A stretch of DNA of 64,000 nucleotides from Molossus alvarezi. Its lineage: Eukaryota > Chordata > Mammalia > Chiroptera > Molossidae. A program made the position numbers and the translations under genes. Each line of letters starts with the position of its first letter. Position 1 is the first letter of the stretch. The stretch lies in assembly GCA_037176705.1 (NCBI GenBank), contig CM073887.1, positions 43,400,001 through 43,464,000 on the forward strand, given 5' to 3'. Shown here in pieces: positions 45,093 to 58,364 of the stretch. A model generated the notes under the pieces. It ran no database searches. It saw only the letters and a list, made by a program, of their open reading frames with translations, and was not told the origin of the DNA.

Positions 45093-47612
45093 AACAGGAA
45101 GAATTGAGACTCCTGAAGACTATTTACAACTGACTTACCTCTGACCAGGCTAGAGTGGCTTAACTCCTGGTGGCTTTGTCTTCCTGAAGACCTGTTACAG
45201 ACTTGCTGCTGGCTTCCCCTAAAAAACTGAGGATGTTCCTTTCCCTAAACACCATGGTGGGTAGCACACCTTTCCCTGTGTATCCTCTCACTGTGTGGGG
45301 GAAGGACTGGTCTACCAGTCAGCAAGGCGAGACATGTGGTTCCCCGAGTCCCTGGAGTACTCCATCAGGGCTGCTGGCTGCGTTCACGGGGCTCAGAGCT
45401 CGAGACACAGGGCTAGCATCTGGAAAGAGCTGGGACCTGGGGGCAGGGTCTGCCCTTACCCCATCACTGCATTTTGATTAGGATTCAGGTAAATCCCTGG
45501 AGCTGTTCTCATCTGAGGGCATGCTTAGTGAACTTCTGGGCACTTGAGAGATTGTAGAGCTTGGTGTGCATGTACGAGGTAGCTATGGTTTATTTTAGAT
45601 TTCTTTGGACAGCTTAGATTTCTTTTAGGCCTGGAGGCTGGTACTTCTGAACAATCTGCAGCCGTGTGTTCAGTGGTTGTCGCATTGGGATTGGCTGCAT
45701 GGGAGAAATGAGGGTACAGGACCCCTGCGATGGCTGGAGGGGATAACAGAGGGACTCAGCTTTCTTCTTTGGGCAGTGGGATTGAAAGAGACCATCTGCA
45801 TCATTTAGAACATCCTCCTGCCTCTTAGCCATTCTGGGCTGTGGGTTTCTATTTGATTTGAGAGTCCTCTAGAAAAAGGGATTTCTCTCTCTCTGTGAGC
45901 TAGACTAACAAGTTCCATCATCAAGTTATTTCTTCTACCTCCCAAAGTCCCTCCTGCTGTAGTCTGTACCCATGTCTGCTTGCTGTCACTGTGGCGACGT
46001 ACCCACTTCGTCCCCATCTTGCCCTGAAGGAGGGGGGTTAGGCTCCTTTTCATTTGTTATGAGACCTTGTTTGATGATGCATAGGGGTTGTGGTTCCCTC
46101 CAGACCCTCTCTCAGGTCTGCATCCCCCTTAATCAGAGACTGGGTGCTGTATGGATGCGGGATGGGGCAGGGGGAGGAAGCCTCCCACACTGCGAGAGGG
46201 AAAGGCAGGTGATTTCACCAGGGACTGGGACAGCAGACTCCTCCGGCACTTTGGAATGTGCTGCAAGTAGGTGTAGGGTGTGGCCACTTTCCAGAGGTTC
46301 ACATCACTGGGTCAGACACTCACTCATCTTCCTAGGGGCGGTGGGGTGACACCGATTTGGGACAAGGTAGAGGGGGCCTTAAAACAAGAAAAAGATTTCA
46401 TTGGATTCTGGAAAAAGCACTAAGTTATGGTGGACAGAATGACTGCTTCCTCCAGGGGCATCAGGGAGCTGGCTCTGTGTTTGATGCTAAAACCTGAGAG
46501 GTGAGGCTTCGACCTGCAGGGGTGAGAGGTCCAGTGAGGAGGGCAGGTGGCCAAAGGCACCCCATTGCAGCACCCACCCCGTGTCTCTTCACGCTGGTTT
46601 GTTCTTACTGAGGCAGAGAATCCAGGAAAACGTCATTGCTCCTCCATGTCAGTCCTGACAGGTCCACATTTCGGGGTGCTGAACCTCCAGGGAAAGTGTG
46701 TAGCCTCAGACTCTACAGGAGCCAGGATGACAAGAGAAGGTGATTTGCTTTGATGAAGACCAGAAGCTGTTGGAGGTGGTCTCCTCATGTAAACAGAGCA
46801 GTTCCATTTGTCCTGGAAAGAACACGGGTCTTGGAATTAGGAGATTCTTATCTCAGCTCAGTGACCTTGGAAAAAAGTCACTGACGGTCAGAGCTGGAAA
46901 AAATTGGTTGTTATCACGCTGTCACTCCTCAGATTTGATGAAAAAGGAAATGAAGGCCATGAGAGGTCAGGGGATTCGCTGGACAGCCAAAGCTGGCAGA
47001 GGGCTGCTGAGGGGTGTACTGCAGAGAGTGGGGGCGTGGGGGGCCCACGAGACCCCTCGGGGGCAGGCAGTCAGTGGTCCTTAGCAGCAGTGGCCAAGGG
47101 GGTCAGCCAGGACAGGGCTGTGGGAGAGGGTCCCCCACTGCTCTCTCTGCTAGGTCACAGGTCTCAGCAGGGGCACAGATACAGGGATGTGGGGTGATAG
47201 GGAGACGGGTCATGGAATGTAGAGGGGAGGAAGGAGGAGTCCTGTGTGTGAGCCTGCCCTCAGGAGACTTCCCCTGAGGTTTCTTTTTGTGCTTCTTGAA
47301 GCCCAGAGAGTCTCAGTGAGTGCTGGCCCAGCAGAGTGAGGCTTCAGAGGTGCTGAGCTCCCGTGGGAGGCAAGCGCATGCCCTAGGATTCCTACACAGT
47401 TCAGGGACCAAGCTTCTAAGGGCCAGGAGCCCACGTGACATCTCTGGGAGCCAGTGCCCCTTTGTCACGTTTCTGCCACCCCCGCCTGCCCCATCCTGTG
47501 ACCATGCTGCAGAGAAAGGCAGCAGGCAGTCCAGGGGCAGAGGGGCTGGGCGCCCAGGCAGAGCTCAGAGGGAAGCAGACCACAGCCCTGGGCACTCTTC
47601 CTCCCCAGGCGC
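45093..47612. other. Intergenic, no gene recognised
   Basis: Moderately GC-rich unique sequence. Open frames show no domains or splice context that I can support. Confidence 0.5.
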
Positions 47613-47677
47613 CGGAGGAGGGGGAGGAGGAGGAGGAGGAGGAGGAGGAGGAGGAGGAGGAGGAGGAGGAGGAGGAA
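47613..47677. repeat. (GGA)n trinucleotide repeat
   Basis: Around 20 GGA units. In one frame it gives a run of Glu, in another Gly, and on the other strand Leu. Nothing suggests a real exon. Confidence 0.95.
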
Positions 47678-47679
47678 CG

Positions 47680-50084
47680 CAGGAGGGGCTGGAGAGGGCG
47701 GAGGAGCAGTGGGCTGCTGAGTGTTTTCCTGCCCCTGGGAGCTGCTAGGACCAGGAGAAGGAGGATATGACCAGAGCCCAGTGTTTCCTGACTGATAAGC
47801 CGGCCCCTCCCAGGGAGCCCTGGCCAGCCTACCTTCCAGCCCAGAGCCCTGCCCAGGGAGGGGCTGGCTGAGGAGGAAAATCACTTCTCCAGATTAGTTC
47901 ACCCAGGCCGAGCCTTCCTCCCCCGCCCCATCCCTGCAGTGGCCACAGGAAACGGGGCTGGGGCCCAGCCACCCAGAGGTCCCCACCTTCAGGGTACTCA
48001 GGCTCCAGGCCCAGGGATTGGGTGTGTCTGGGGGGCCCCACCATCCAAGTTCTCTGAGCACGGAAGCCTCCTGACTCCAAAGTCAACCATTCCCAAGGAG
48101 GGCAGGACTGCAAACCTTTTATGTTTGTCAGATCTCATGCCTGCAGTCTGGGCCCAGAAAGCTGGTCGCTTTATCAGGGTGAGTTTATGTGCCAGCCCCC
48201 TCCCATCTGGCCAAGTGTCCCAGGGCACGAAGTGCAGAGGTGCTGGGCTTGGAAGGCAAGGTGCCAGGCTGTCACTGAGGGCAGGGCAGGGCTGGAGCCC
48301 TCTGCCCTGTTGGGCTGTGTGTCAGGGGTGAGACCCTAGCCCTCTCTGAGCTTTGCTTCTTATCTGTCACTGGAAGGGGTGACCATATGGGAGCTAGGGC
48401 CTTGTTCCCTCCCAGCATTGAGGATCAAGGACTAGGGTGCTGGACTTGAACCTTCTAGGAGCACCAGGGAGAGAGGCCATCCCCCAAATAAGGACGGAGG
48501 CCCAGAGAGGGTAGGTGGACCGCTCAGAGACTCATTCACAGACACGAGCCCCACCACAACTGTGGGCCACTGACACCCAGGCGAGCCTCTTCCGCAAGAG
48601 CACGGCCCTCCCCCAGGTCCACCACCCTAGGCATTCCACCCCCAAGCCGTGGGTGCCACCTGCTTCCCCAGCCACTGGCAAAGGCACCCGCCACACCGTG
48701 GTGGGGAGCCAGCTCTCGGTAGTAAACGTGCACAAAGGGAGATGTACCCGCAGCGCGGGAACGCGTGCTTGCCTTGGAGAACACATCCGCAAGGGCGCGG
48801 GAGACACCGAGTGCGCATGCTCGCGCCCAGGAGCAGCAGCACCTCCGCCTTCACACGGCTCACTGCGGTCACAAAGCGCTTTCCCGGTTGGCATGTTCCG
48901 TGATCATCACAGCCATCCCGACGTGGGTGCGTGGGCGTGATTATGTCCTGATTATGCCCTTTCGCAGGTGGGCAAGCGGATGCCCAGGTGGGGCGAAGAG
49001 GCCGAGGAAGGTCACATCGCTGATAAACAGAGCCCACCCGCCCAGGGCTGGGGAGGCAAACTCGCCCTCCTGGTTCCGGCCCAGAGGAGGGGCTGTCTGT
49101 CCGCCAGCTCCTCGGGAGCATCCACACAACCACAGCTGAGCCTGCACAGCTGGTGGGTGGCCGGTAGGCAGACGGGAACTCCCTGGGCCACAGACTGCCT
49201 GCAGCTGCCCCGCCTCCGCGGTGCAGTCCGCCCGGATCTCGGGTCTCCTGGTCCTGGAAACCTGGATTTGGGAGAGGCGGGAAAGAAAGAGAAATCGGTA
49301 TCTAGGTCTTTTCATCTTACACTCTGCAGGGCTGGTCTGGCCACTTGCCACTGGGTGACCTTGGGCAAGTCACTTTCCTTCTCCGGGCCTCTGTACATTA
49401 GGAGGTAAGAACTGACAGTCTTCAGGGGCTGGAATGCCCTGGTTCTCCGAGACTGCGGAAAGGAAGGGAGGAAAAGAGGTGTTCTTTCCCTCTCTGCTAC
49501 CCCCTCAAGGAGGGGGTGGTCTCTAGGGAGGTGGCCCTGGTGGGGTGTCCGTGGGCAGTGGTAGGGTGTCCCCCTGAGCAGAGGTAGAGCAGCACACATC
49601 CGTGCTGGAGCTGCGGCTCCAGAATCCAGGCCCTGAACACCTACCTACCTCCTAGCATCACCCACTCCTCCCTCACTGCCCTGGCTGCCTTCCAACCTCT
49701 GTCACCAGGCCACGACATGCGGCCCCCAGTCACCTGGCCTGGCCCCACTTCCATGCGTCACCCAGGCCCTGGCCCCACCTCCTGGAACTCTGCCCCATCT
49801 TGCACACATCGCCTAATCTTTCTACCTCTCCATGTAGGGTACTGGGCTGGACAGGATGGGGCAAGAGACCTTTATCATGTGAACCCAGACTGGCAGGCCC
49901 TCACGTAACCCTGACACCCAGGGGCACCCTCCCTGCCAGGTAGGATGTGGTATAAAAGTTGCATCTGGTCTCCTGAGGAAAGCTGGGACTTCCATGGAGA
50001 CCCTTAGACTCTGTCCTCCCAAACCCTGTCCACTCCAGGCCCTCAGCACAGCCACTTAGTGGCTATCACCCTGTGCCTCTTCCC
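47680..50084. other. Intergenic with weak CpG enrichment and a MIR relic
   Basis: GC-rich unique sequence with more CpG around 48740-49010. A MIR-like core lies at 49338-49402 (TGACCTTGGGCAAGTCACTT). No coding gene recognised. Confidence 0.45.
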
Positions 50085-50690
50085 CTTCGATCCAGCCACA
50101 GGTTCCAAAAGGTCTGAAAATGTCACCCTTTTGCTTAAACTTTTGTCTGCCCACAAGGTGAAGCTTCAACTTCTCAGAGGGACATTCAAGTTCCAACTCA
50201 CCTGGCCAGCCTCTTCTACCTTGACTCACTCCCCACCCTGTGTTCTGGACATAGCAAATTTCTAAATAGGAGTCATTCCTTCATACCCCAGTGCCTTTGC
50301 ATGGGCTGTTCCCTCGGGCTAGAACGCTCTTCCACCATCTTCACTCTATGGATTCCTACTTATGTCTCAGAACCCAGCTCAAATATTTCCTTCTCAGAAG
50401 GCCTTTTCCTCACACCCTTCACCCATCCAACCTACTCTCCCCTAGTCCCCACCCCAAATGAGTTTGTGACCCCATTTTCTGCATATTCCCACAACCCTCT
50501 CATATAGCACCTCTAGGGTGCTGACGCAATCACTGTTTTTAAGCTTCTATCCTCCCACTAGTCTGGGAATGTATTTATCTGGGAAAGGTATCTCATTTAT
50601 CTCTGATTCCATGGGACCTACTTCATACCAGGCACATAGTAGGTATCCAGTGAACATCTGTTCGATGATGGAACAGCTACTCAACTCATA
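50085..50690 (+). mobile_element. LINE-2 3' end
   Basis: Recognisable L2 landmarks in order: CCACAGGTTCCAAAAGG region, CCTTTGCATGGGCTGTTCCC, AACCCAGCTCAAATATTTCC, CCACTAGTCTGGGAATGT and CAGGCACATAGTAGGTATCC. Non-coding relic. Confidence 0.75.
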
Positions 50691-52469
50691 CACGTCCTGA
50701 TTCACCCTCTGCTCAGTGTTGGATCTCAGACCCATCGCTTTATGTCTCTATGACTCAGCTTTTCTCTCTGTAAATTGGTAGTGGCTTATATCAATAACTT
50801 TCAGATTATGGTGCTAAATACAGGCAATGGGAATAGCTCAGGAGATGATCAATGATGGGGTATCAAGTCTCAGTACAGTTGCCTTTTGATGATCCCTGGA
50901 CAATTTTAATTCTCACTGGCTCCCCACCACCTCTTAGCCTGTGTCCATACCCCACCCATGCCCATCAGTCAGGAATGAAAACTATTTGTAATATTGTCCC
51001 CACCAGAGCAGATTAGGAAGAAACTTTGTGTTGCATGTGGAGATTCTATGTATGAATACACACCCATGTATTGCACAGACATGGACACATATATGTTATG
51101 ACTGTGTGAGGCCTGAAATAAAAGACCTGGGATGTCTTGCTTTCTGGCTGTCCCCAAAGGGACAGATTCAGGGGCTGGCACTAACAGGTGGCATGAGGGT
51201 TTATCACAGTGAGGAGCTGGCTGCTAACTCTATAGTAATAAAAATGCTAAATTCCCCTTTGAAAATAAATTGAGCCCTTTGGTAACTTGCCTTTTCCAGG
51301 CCTAATTAAAAAGCATTTAATTATTTCCTTTATTAAATGGGCACATAGAGAAAACTTGGAAATACAGAGACAATGAGAGAGAAACTATAATCGACCTTGC
51401 AAGGATACTTTGTTAACATTTTGCTGTATTCTTTCTAGTTTTTTTTTTTCTATGTGTATGTGTGTGCTCACATAAATATTTTTTAGCTCTACTTTTAGAA
51501 TAATCGGATGACATTGTTTCATAAACTAGCTTTTCGAAAGTGTGAAATGGTGCCTGTGTTCTGCACTGAAATGGGGCCTCTCAGTGGACAGTGGACATTC
51601 TGCTGTGACTCTTTGAAAGTCACTTTCTGTGTCTTGTGTTACTGGACCCTGTGAACGCCCTTCGGGTTGCTGAAGAAGCCCGAGCTGCCCTGCGTGAGGC
51701 CCTTCCCTTCTGCTAGAGTCCACCTGCTCGTCACATCTGATGAGCAAAGAACCCTTTCAGGGTTCTCAGCCTTCAGCTGTCCCCTCTTTCCAGGAGCATG
51801 GCCACCCCAGCACTCCCTCCCGTGCATGTTCCCCTCACTCAAGAAGTGTGCTGAGTCTTTCTTTTCCATGGTGTGCGCTGGGAAAATAAGTAGGCACTGT
51901 TTTCACTTTTGAAATATAGGTTATACTTCTCCATTGAATATCAGTTCTCAGATGACACATTTCCCATTCTCCAATATCACCTGCCCGCCCTCTCCACCAA
52001 ACCAGCTGCCAGCAGCTCTGATGGGAAGGGTCCTTCTGGGAAGGTTGAGGGAGGTGATGGACGCAGGGATACCTACTGTCAATGCCACCCCGGGTGCCTG
52101 GGAGGGAAGTGACTTGCCTCAAGGTTGCTCAGTGAGTCAGCAGCTTGGCCCAGTTGCCCTGAGAGTGCTGGGAAAGGGCCCCAGATCGAGGGCTGCCAGG
52201 CCTCAGCCTCTGACGTGTGCTGTCTTGCTCAGGGCGGAAACCTCTCTTCCTGGAAGGAGGGGCAAAGGCCCTGGGATGTCCCTGGGCCTGGAGATGACTC
52301 CCTCTGCTAGAAGCTACACAGGGGGCTTTGGGTGGTATTTTCCTGTGTGCATCTCCTCTGTCCAGCCAGACTGTGACTGGGCAGGACGTGGTCTTCCTGT
52401 CTCCTGTACCTTCCCAGGTTGAACCCTTTCCAGCTGCACGGGGAGAAAGCGCACAGAGGGCAGAGCGGG

Positions 52470-52565
52470 CTCCATCTCAGCTCCTCCCCTTGCTAGCTGT
52501 GAGACCCCAGATGAGTCACTTCACTTCCTTGAGCCTGAGTTTCTGCAGCTGGAAGAATGGGGACA
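52470..52565 (+). mobile_element. MIR fragment
   Basis: Core GCTAGCTGTGAGACC...GAGTCACTTCACTTCCTTGA and GAGTTTCTGCAGCTGGAAG match the MIR core. Confidence 0.65.
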
Positions 52566-53279
52566 CGGAGACCCCTCACTGGGACTGGAAGTCCCTGCTG
52601 TCCTCACATGATTCCGAGCAGTCCCTTCATAACTGAGCGCTTTTCCTTTTACTTCCTGTCACTGCCCTTCTGGGAGTCACAGTGGCTCCCTACCCTGGGA
52701 ACACCATTGAGAAGGCTCCACCTCACATTTAGGCCCTTTTCCAGATTCTCCTTCTAGCCTTTGTCTGCAGCGCGTGGGCACGAGGCCCCCACGAACACGC
52801 GGGGTAAGAAACAATGGACAGGCCTCTCAGCGCTCCTTAGCGAACACGGAGTTCCAAGCCCCCACCCTCCTCCACAGACCTCCCACGGCCCTGGGTTCCA
52901 GCAGCCAGCCTTACCTCGGCCACTGCCACCAACTCCACCCGTCCGCTCTTCTCGGCAACGGGCCTTCGCTCAGGTGGGCACCTGCTGCTCCGGTGCCCTG
53001 CCTGCGCCGCTCTCTCTCCAAAGACTCCTGTCGCTGAGGCCTGTGTGCTCCCTGGGGTCCTGAGGGCCCTCCTGGGCATGAGTCTGCCCCTCCTGTTACC
53101 GCCCCGCCCCTGTGGCCCATGGGCCTGCCGCCCTCCGCCACACACCTATGGATCAAACGTGGGGTTTTTGGCCTCTTGCTTAGGTCGAACTTTCTAGAGG
53201 GGAGAGATCACATCAGTGTGATGACCGGTTTAGGGAAGAGGGTGGACAGTTACGGTTACATCAGATGGGCCTGGGTCTG

Positions 53280-53400
53280 AATCCCAGCAGGTTGCTTACA
53301 AGCTCAGGAACAACATAGATAAGTCCCCAACTCCTCCCAACCCCAGTTTCCTCCTCTGTGAAATGAGGATAATGAAATGAAGTCCCCAGCACTTGGTAGC
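53280..53400 (+). mobile_element. MIR fragment
   Basis: GGGTCTGAATCCCAGCAGG...CAGTTTCCTCCTCTGTGAAA...GCACTTGGTAGCTGCTGAG follows the MIR consensus order. Confidence 0.6.
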
Positions 53401-53428
53401 TGCTGAGTAGTAAGTTAGAGATGACTTT

Positions 53429-53650
53429 TTTTTTAAAATGTTTTTTCCTTTATTGATTTCAGAGAGAGAGGAAGGGAGAGGGAGAGAGAGAGTGAAACAT
53501 CAATGAGAAAGAACATGGATTGGCCGCCTCCTGTATGACCCCCACTGGGGACCTGGCCCACAACCTGGGCATGTGCCCTGACCGGGAATCGAACTGGCGA
53601 CCTCTTGGTGCATGGGACGACGCTCAACCACTGAGCCACACCGGCCGGAC
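53429..53650 (-). mobile_element. Ves-type SINE, family B, with TSD
   Basis: Minus-strand copy ending CTGAGCCACACCGGCCGGAC. TSD TAGAGATGACTTT at 53416-53428 and 53651-53663. Confidence 0.96.
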
Positions 53651-53764
53651 TAGAGATGACTTTCGTTGGCCATTTCTGCATTCTCCTCTGTGCCTTGCGT
53701 GTTCTAAGAGTTCCACCAATGTCTCTGACACGGGTGAGCAACGCACTGTGGGTGGCACAGCGGT

Positions 53765-53786
53765 GGGTGGGCTGGGCTGGGCTGGG
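53765..53786 (+). other. G-quadruplex-forming motif
   Basis: Five GGG runs spaced by one- and two-base loops (GGGTGGGCTGGGCTGGGCTG and onward). Fits the standard G4 pattern. No gene is adjacent. Confidence 0.7.
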
Positions 53787-54082
53787 CATCGAGTCGGGGA
53801 CAGACACGGAGCGGGCGAAGCTGCGCAGAGGCCTTGCTGGGTCCCATTTGAGCTCCTCACCTGTGTCGACAGCCTCAGCTCTTTCGTAGCCTCCCTCCTG
53901 TGCTCAGTTTTTGAAGAGTTTATGACAGCTGCTTACATCAGGTTGGAGCGTGGCATTTCCGGGGCGTGAAGACTTGAAAGGCATTCGGAAAGCAGAGGTC
54001 TGTAAGGAGAGGGCAGCCCTTCCTGCTTTCCTCCGCTGCATCACAGTGGCTGGGGAGGTCCTCGCTGGAAACGGGAGCCCCA

Positions 54083-54165
54083 GGCTTGTGTCCACCCTGC
54101 CAACGACCATGGCAGTGACTATGGGCAAATCCCTTCCTTCCCCTGGGCCCCGGTTTCCTCAGCTG
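54083..54165 (+). mobile_element. MIR fragment
   Basis: GTGACTATGGGCAAATCCC and CCCGGTTTCCTCAGCTGTAC resemble the MIR core. Confidence 0.5.
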
Positions 54166-54894
54166 TACTGGGAAGGGCCACCTCCTGAGGAACTCCTCTG
54201 AGTCAGCGGGGCCTGGATAACATAGTCTTATTGGACTAGGTTCGGAAAAGTTTCTCCCTGTTTGCACTCTAACCCAGGTGCCTGGGAACCTCGGCACAGC
54301 CACATTCTTTGAGTGTTGGAGCAGGAAGGGGCTGCAGAGAGGATATCAGGGTTACCTGGCTCCTCATTTTAAACATGTGGGCACCGGCCATGTTCTCTGT
54401 CTTCTCGACTTCTGGTGCAGGTGTAAAAGAACTTGACAATGTCAGAAAGCCCTGTGGGTTCCCGGGAGGACATTTTACAGGTACCACTGCGAGGAGCTAT
54501 AACAATAATGTGTTAATAATGGTTGACAGAATTCTGGACTGAATGCATTTTATGGTAGAGACCCTACTGAACAAGTAGGCTGTGATGGGCTAGATGAAGA
54601 GGAACCAGTGATGAGTGGTAAATTCTGCTTAGCATCACTCAAATCCTCCCCTTGACTCTGCGTATGCAAATTCCCCGAGAAGAGCGTCTCTCCCCCGGGC
54701 CCTGAGTAGTTTTCCATCTAAGAGTAGATGCTGTGGTCTCGCTCAGAGTCCAGGACAGACAGAGTGGCTTATTCCCAGGAGCCATTGCATGTGTGGGTGC
54801 GGTGGCGGCTGTGGCTGCAGGGACCAGGCCTTCTGAGGCAGTGGATGAGACAAGAACTCTCAAGGAGAGGGCAGAAGTTCTGGTTGCCTCTGTC

Positions 54895-54985
54895 ATGGCT
54901 TCACCCCTATTAGTCAAGTGACCTTGAGCAATCGTTTCACCTGTTCAAACCTCAGTTTCCTCATCTGTCATGGAAGAAACATTCC
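54895..54985 (+). mobile_element. MIR fragment
   Basis: CAAGTGACCTTGAGCAATCG and CTCAGTTTCCTCATCTGTCA, a clear MIR core. Confidence 0.7.
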
Positions 54986-56029
54986 CTGCCCTGCCCGTCT
55001 CACTGACCTCAGTCAGATAATGGGTGTGTGTGCACACTGCCAGGTGGAGCTGCCCTCAGGGTGACTGGATTAAGGAGCAATCTCTCAATTGATCTCTTTT
55101 TCTCTTCTGCTTCCCATTGCATGTTTTTCTTCTCTCAGGCTGGCAACAGCTACTGGCTGCTCTGACCTCCTGCAATCCTTACAGCCTCGCAAGCAAGAGG
55201 AAGGAACCCTGCCAGGAGTCCCCAGAAAAACTCCCGAATCAATCACCATGGCTGGAGGTGCGGTGGGTCGGACGAGAATAGAGTGTTTTAATTGGTCTAG
55301 CTTGAGTCATGTGCCCATGTGTGGCCCAATCACTGCGGCCAAGGGCAGTGGAGTACTGTGATTGGTCCACTTGGGGAACGTGCTCATCCTTCGGCCTGGG
55401 AGGGAAGCACTGTAGCTGGGAGCCCCCATCAAACCAGCTGATTGAGGCAGGAGGTAGAGAACAGTTCTTCAACGAAGGGGCTATTCATCTGGGAAGTCAA
55501 CACTGTAAATATCCACTGAGGTTTAGGGCTACTTTGTAAGCCTTTTGGTGCCAGGTAACATCAACATTTCTGTTGTTAGCCCGGTACCTGAGTTCTGTGA
55601 GTAGAACCAGGGCCTTGAACCCTGCTCCATGCTGAGTACCCTGCAGGAAGAATGGGGACTTGACTTCTTACCAATCACTGAAAATTCCAGTGTCTGATAG
55701 GTAAAATAGTTCTTCCTTTCAAAGCAAAGAACACAGGATGAGTGCCCTTAAAGTGCTTCTCCCCAAAGTGGTTTTCCTTTTCTACTCCATCAACACAGCC
55801 GCTCTTGGCCGAACAGGTGGCCTTTGCAATGCTCGCGAGTCGGTGTGCACGCAACATGCCCAGCACCGTGTACCTCTGAGGAGACACAGTAGAGGACAAT
55901 GGCTCCTGCTTCTTAGGGAGTTGCAGGCGAGACAGAGGGCAAACCAGCAGCATAGGGGCGGTGCTCAGGAGCTGGCGGGGTAGGAGGGAGGCAGGGGCTC
56001 CAGATGCCTGGTCTGGCAACAGGAAGACC

Positions 56030-56270
56030 CTTATTTTTGCCAGGCCACCAACCCATGAGAGGCAGCAAACTAGAAGTGAAGGGTAAGCTGTGTTTAGACC
56101 TTCCGGTGTTATTTAACCCCTGCCCATCAGTTTTCTCATCTATAAAATGGGAACGACAATAATAGTATCTACTTCATAGGACTGTCACACACAAAAAAAA
56201 TGTCAGTACATAATCAAGTGCTTAGAAGAGTGCCTGGCACACAGAATGTGTTCAACTCATATAACTGTGA
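56030..56270 (+). mobile_element. MIR fragment
   Basis: CAGTTTTCTCATCTATAAAATGG and AGAGTGCCTGGCACACAG in MIR order. Confidence 0.65.
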
Positions 56271-56466
56271 CCATGTGTCACAGCAAATACTTACATGTTT
56301 ATTCATATACTCTCTCTCTCCTCACTAGATTATGAACGGGGACATTTTACTCTTTGGTGTAGTATTCTTAGGGCTCAGGTTAGTCGCTGGCACACAGTAG
56401 GCTTTAACTAAATATTTGTGTATTGCATACTGACAGCTAATATTATATTTGACTTGAATTATTTTA

Positions 56467-56664
56467 TTAAAATTTTTTTTTTATTGATTTTTAGAGAGAG
56501 GATGGGAATGGGAGAGAGAGATAGAAACATCAATGAGCGAGAATATCGATTGGCCGCCTCCTGCATGCCCCCCACAACCTGGGCATGTGCCCTGACTGGG
56601 AATCGAACCAGCAACCTCTTGGTGCATGGGTCGATGCTCTACCACTGAGTCACACCAGCCGGGT
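56467..56664 (-). mobile_element. Ves-type SINE, family B, with perfect TSD
   Basis: Minus-strand copy. A perfect 16-bp TSD, GACTTGAATTATTTTA, lies at 56451-56466 and 56665-56680. The body lacks part of the segment between CCCCC and ACAACCTGGG that other copies carry. Confidence 0.97.
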
Positions 56665-56684
56665 GACTTGAATTATTTTAATAG

Positions 56685-57605
56685 CCTCCTTCCTGGTTTC
56701 CCTTCTTCCAGCCTCTATATCCCTTCAACCCTTTTGCTCCCTGGCCTAAAACCTTGTAATGGCTCCTTTTCCCAGCAGTGAAGAATCCACCCTCCCCAGC
56801 CCTTGTCTTTAGGACTGGCCGCACCCCGTGTAGACAGCTTGGTCTGCTGCTCTTGCTCCAATCCCTGTGGCCACCTGCCACAGCCTGCTTGCTCTCCTGG
56901 CTCCGGCTTTCCCTTCTCCTGGCAGGGCCTTTGCATATGCTCTTTCTGTATATTGCACTTTCTCCTGTATCCCCTTCAATTCGAATCCTAATTATCTTTC
57001 AATGTCCATTTCACAGTATCATTTGAGAATCTCTCCCATGTCTCTTCCATGTCTTTCTGTACAGCCTATCCCAGTGTCCGTCATAGAAGGGGCGCTTAAT
57101 AAGAGCCTGTTGAGCCCTGGCCGGTTTGGCTCAGCGGTTAGAGCGTCGGCTTGCGGTCCTGAGAGACCCGGGTTCGGTTCCCGCTAAGGGCACGTACCTC
57201 GGTTGCAGTTTGTCCCCGGCCCTGGTTGGTTGTGTGGGTGGCAGCCACTCGATGTGTTCCTTTCACATCGATGTTCCTCTCTCTCTCTATCTGTTCCTCT
57301 CTCTCTCCCACTCTACCTGAACAAAAAAATGGAAAAATGTCCTCGGGTGAGGATAAAAAAAAAAAAAAAAAAAAGACCCTGTTGAGTAGCCGCAGTGACG
57401 TTTCTGACACTCCGAAGTTAATTGAGTTACGCACCTGCTCGTGGCCTTCATATCACACATCTCAGGGAGTATCTTTTTAAATTGCTTGTTCGTGTTCGCA
57501 TTAGAATGTGAGCTCCTCAGAGAGGGAGTTCTTGTTTATCTTGTTTATTTCTGAGCCCCTGGTGCCTGACAGTGCCTGGTACAAGGCACTGGCCAAGTCT
57601 CATTT
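56685..57605 (+). mobile_element. LINE-2 3'-end relic, split by a SINE
   Basis: GGCCTTTGCATATGCTCTTTC, AATGTCCATTTCACAGTATC and, beyond the SINE, GTGAGCTCCTCAGAGAGGG and GTGCCTGACAGTGCCTGG follow L2 3' order. Diverged; the extent is approximate. Confidence 0.6.
57115..57371 (+). mobile_element. Ves-type SINE, family A (young), with TSD
   Basis: Little-diverged, CpG-rich copy with GGGTTCGGTTCCCGCTAAGG. TSD AAGAGCCTGTTGAG (57101-57114) against AAGACCCTGTTGAG (57373-57386), one mismatch. Confidence 0.96.
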
Positions 57606-57782
57606 GTGAGAAGAATGAAAGCAGAGTCCCTGTGGAAGGAGTCCGACCCTGCTATTCCGAGCCGCTCACCCTCCCATCCCTCCTCTATCCTTGTTTCTCC
57701 TTCCTGCCTCCTGGTGCAGGTCTGACTGCCTTGTATGCCCAACAACCAATTCCAGGTGGTTTCTGTTCCCAAGTTTGTTTGT

Positions 57783-57992
57783 TTGTCTTTAATCCTCACC
57801 TGAGGATATTTTTCTATTTATCTTCAGATAGAATGGGAGGGAGAGAGTGCGAGAGATAAGGAGAGAGAGAGAGAAACCCAACCAGGGCCAGGGATGAATC
57901 ACAACTGAGATGCGTGCCCTTGGCCGGAATTGAACCCGAGACTCATAGGTCCATGAACTGACACTCTACCGCTGAGCCAAACCAGCCAGGGC
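57783..57992 (-). mobile_element. Ves-type SINE, family A (older)
   Basis: Minus-strand copy from CTTTAATCCTCACCTGAGGA to GAGCCAAACCAGCCAGGGC. The GTTTGTTT flanks are low-complexity, so the TSD is unclear. The CATCGATGT segment is missing. Confidence 0.9.
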
Positions 57993-58364
57993 TGTTTGTT
58001 TTTAATTTGGTGAAAACATTGCTTTTACCAACATTTACATATTTTAGGCGATAATATTATAACCTCAACAACAAACACTGTTATCTTTCATGTTGAATTT
58101 TTAAAAGTGAGTTTCTAGTAGGAATCACAATATTGAGAGAAGTTTCACCTTGAACAGAATGAATTTCAACAAGCTTGAATTAGATGAAAAAAGTGAACTG
58201 TTACTGGAATTGACTGACTGTTTTCTACTGAGGCACCTGATTACACTAATGTAAAACTGACATCATTGACCCTGCGTCGGCTTCTCTCGGTGGTGCCAGC
58301 AACGAGCACCTGTCACTTCCCTCTGAGCATGTGTACAAGAAAACTGGGACTCGACAAATGGACT

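Noticed and set aside
47435..47770. Acidic open frame with a poly-Glu run
   Set aside because: The Glu run is a (GGA)n microsatellite; the same DNA gives poly-Gly and poly-Leu in other frames.
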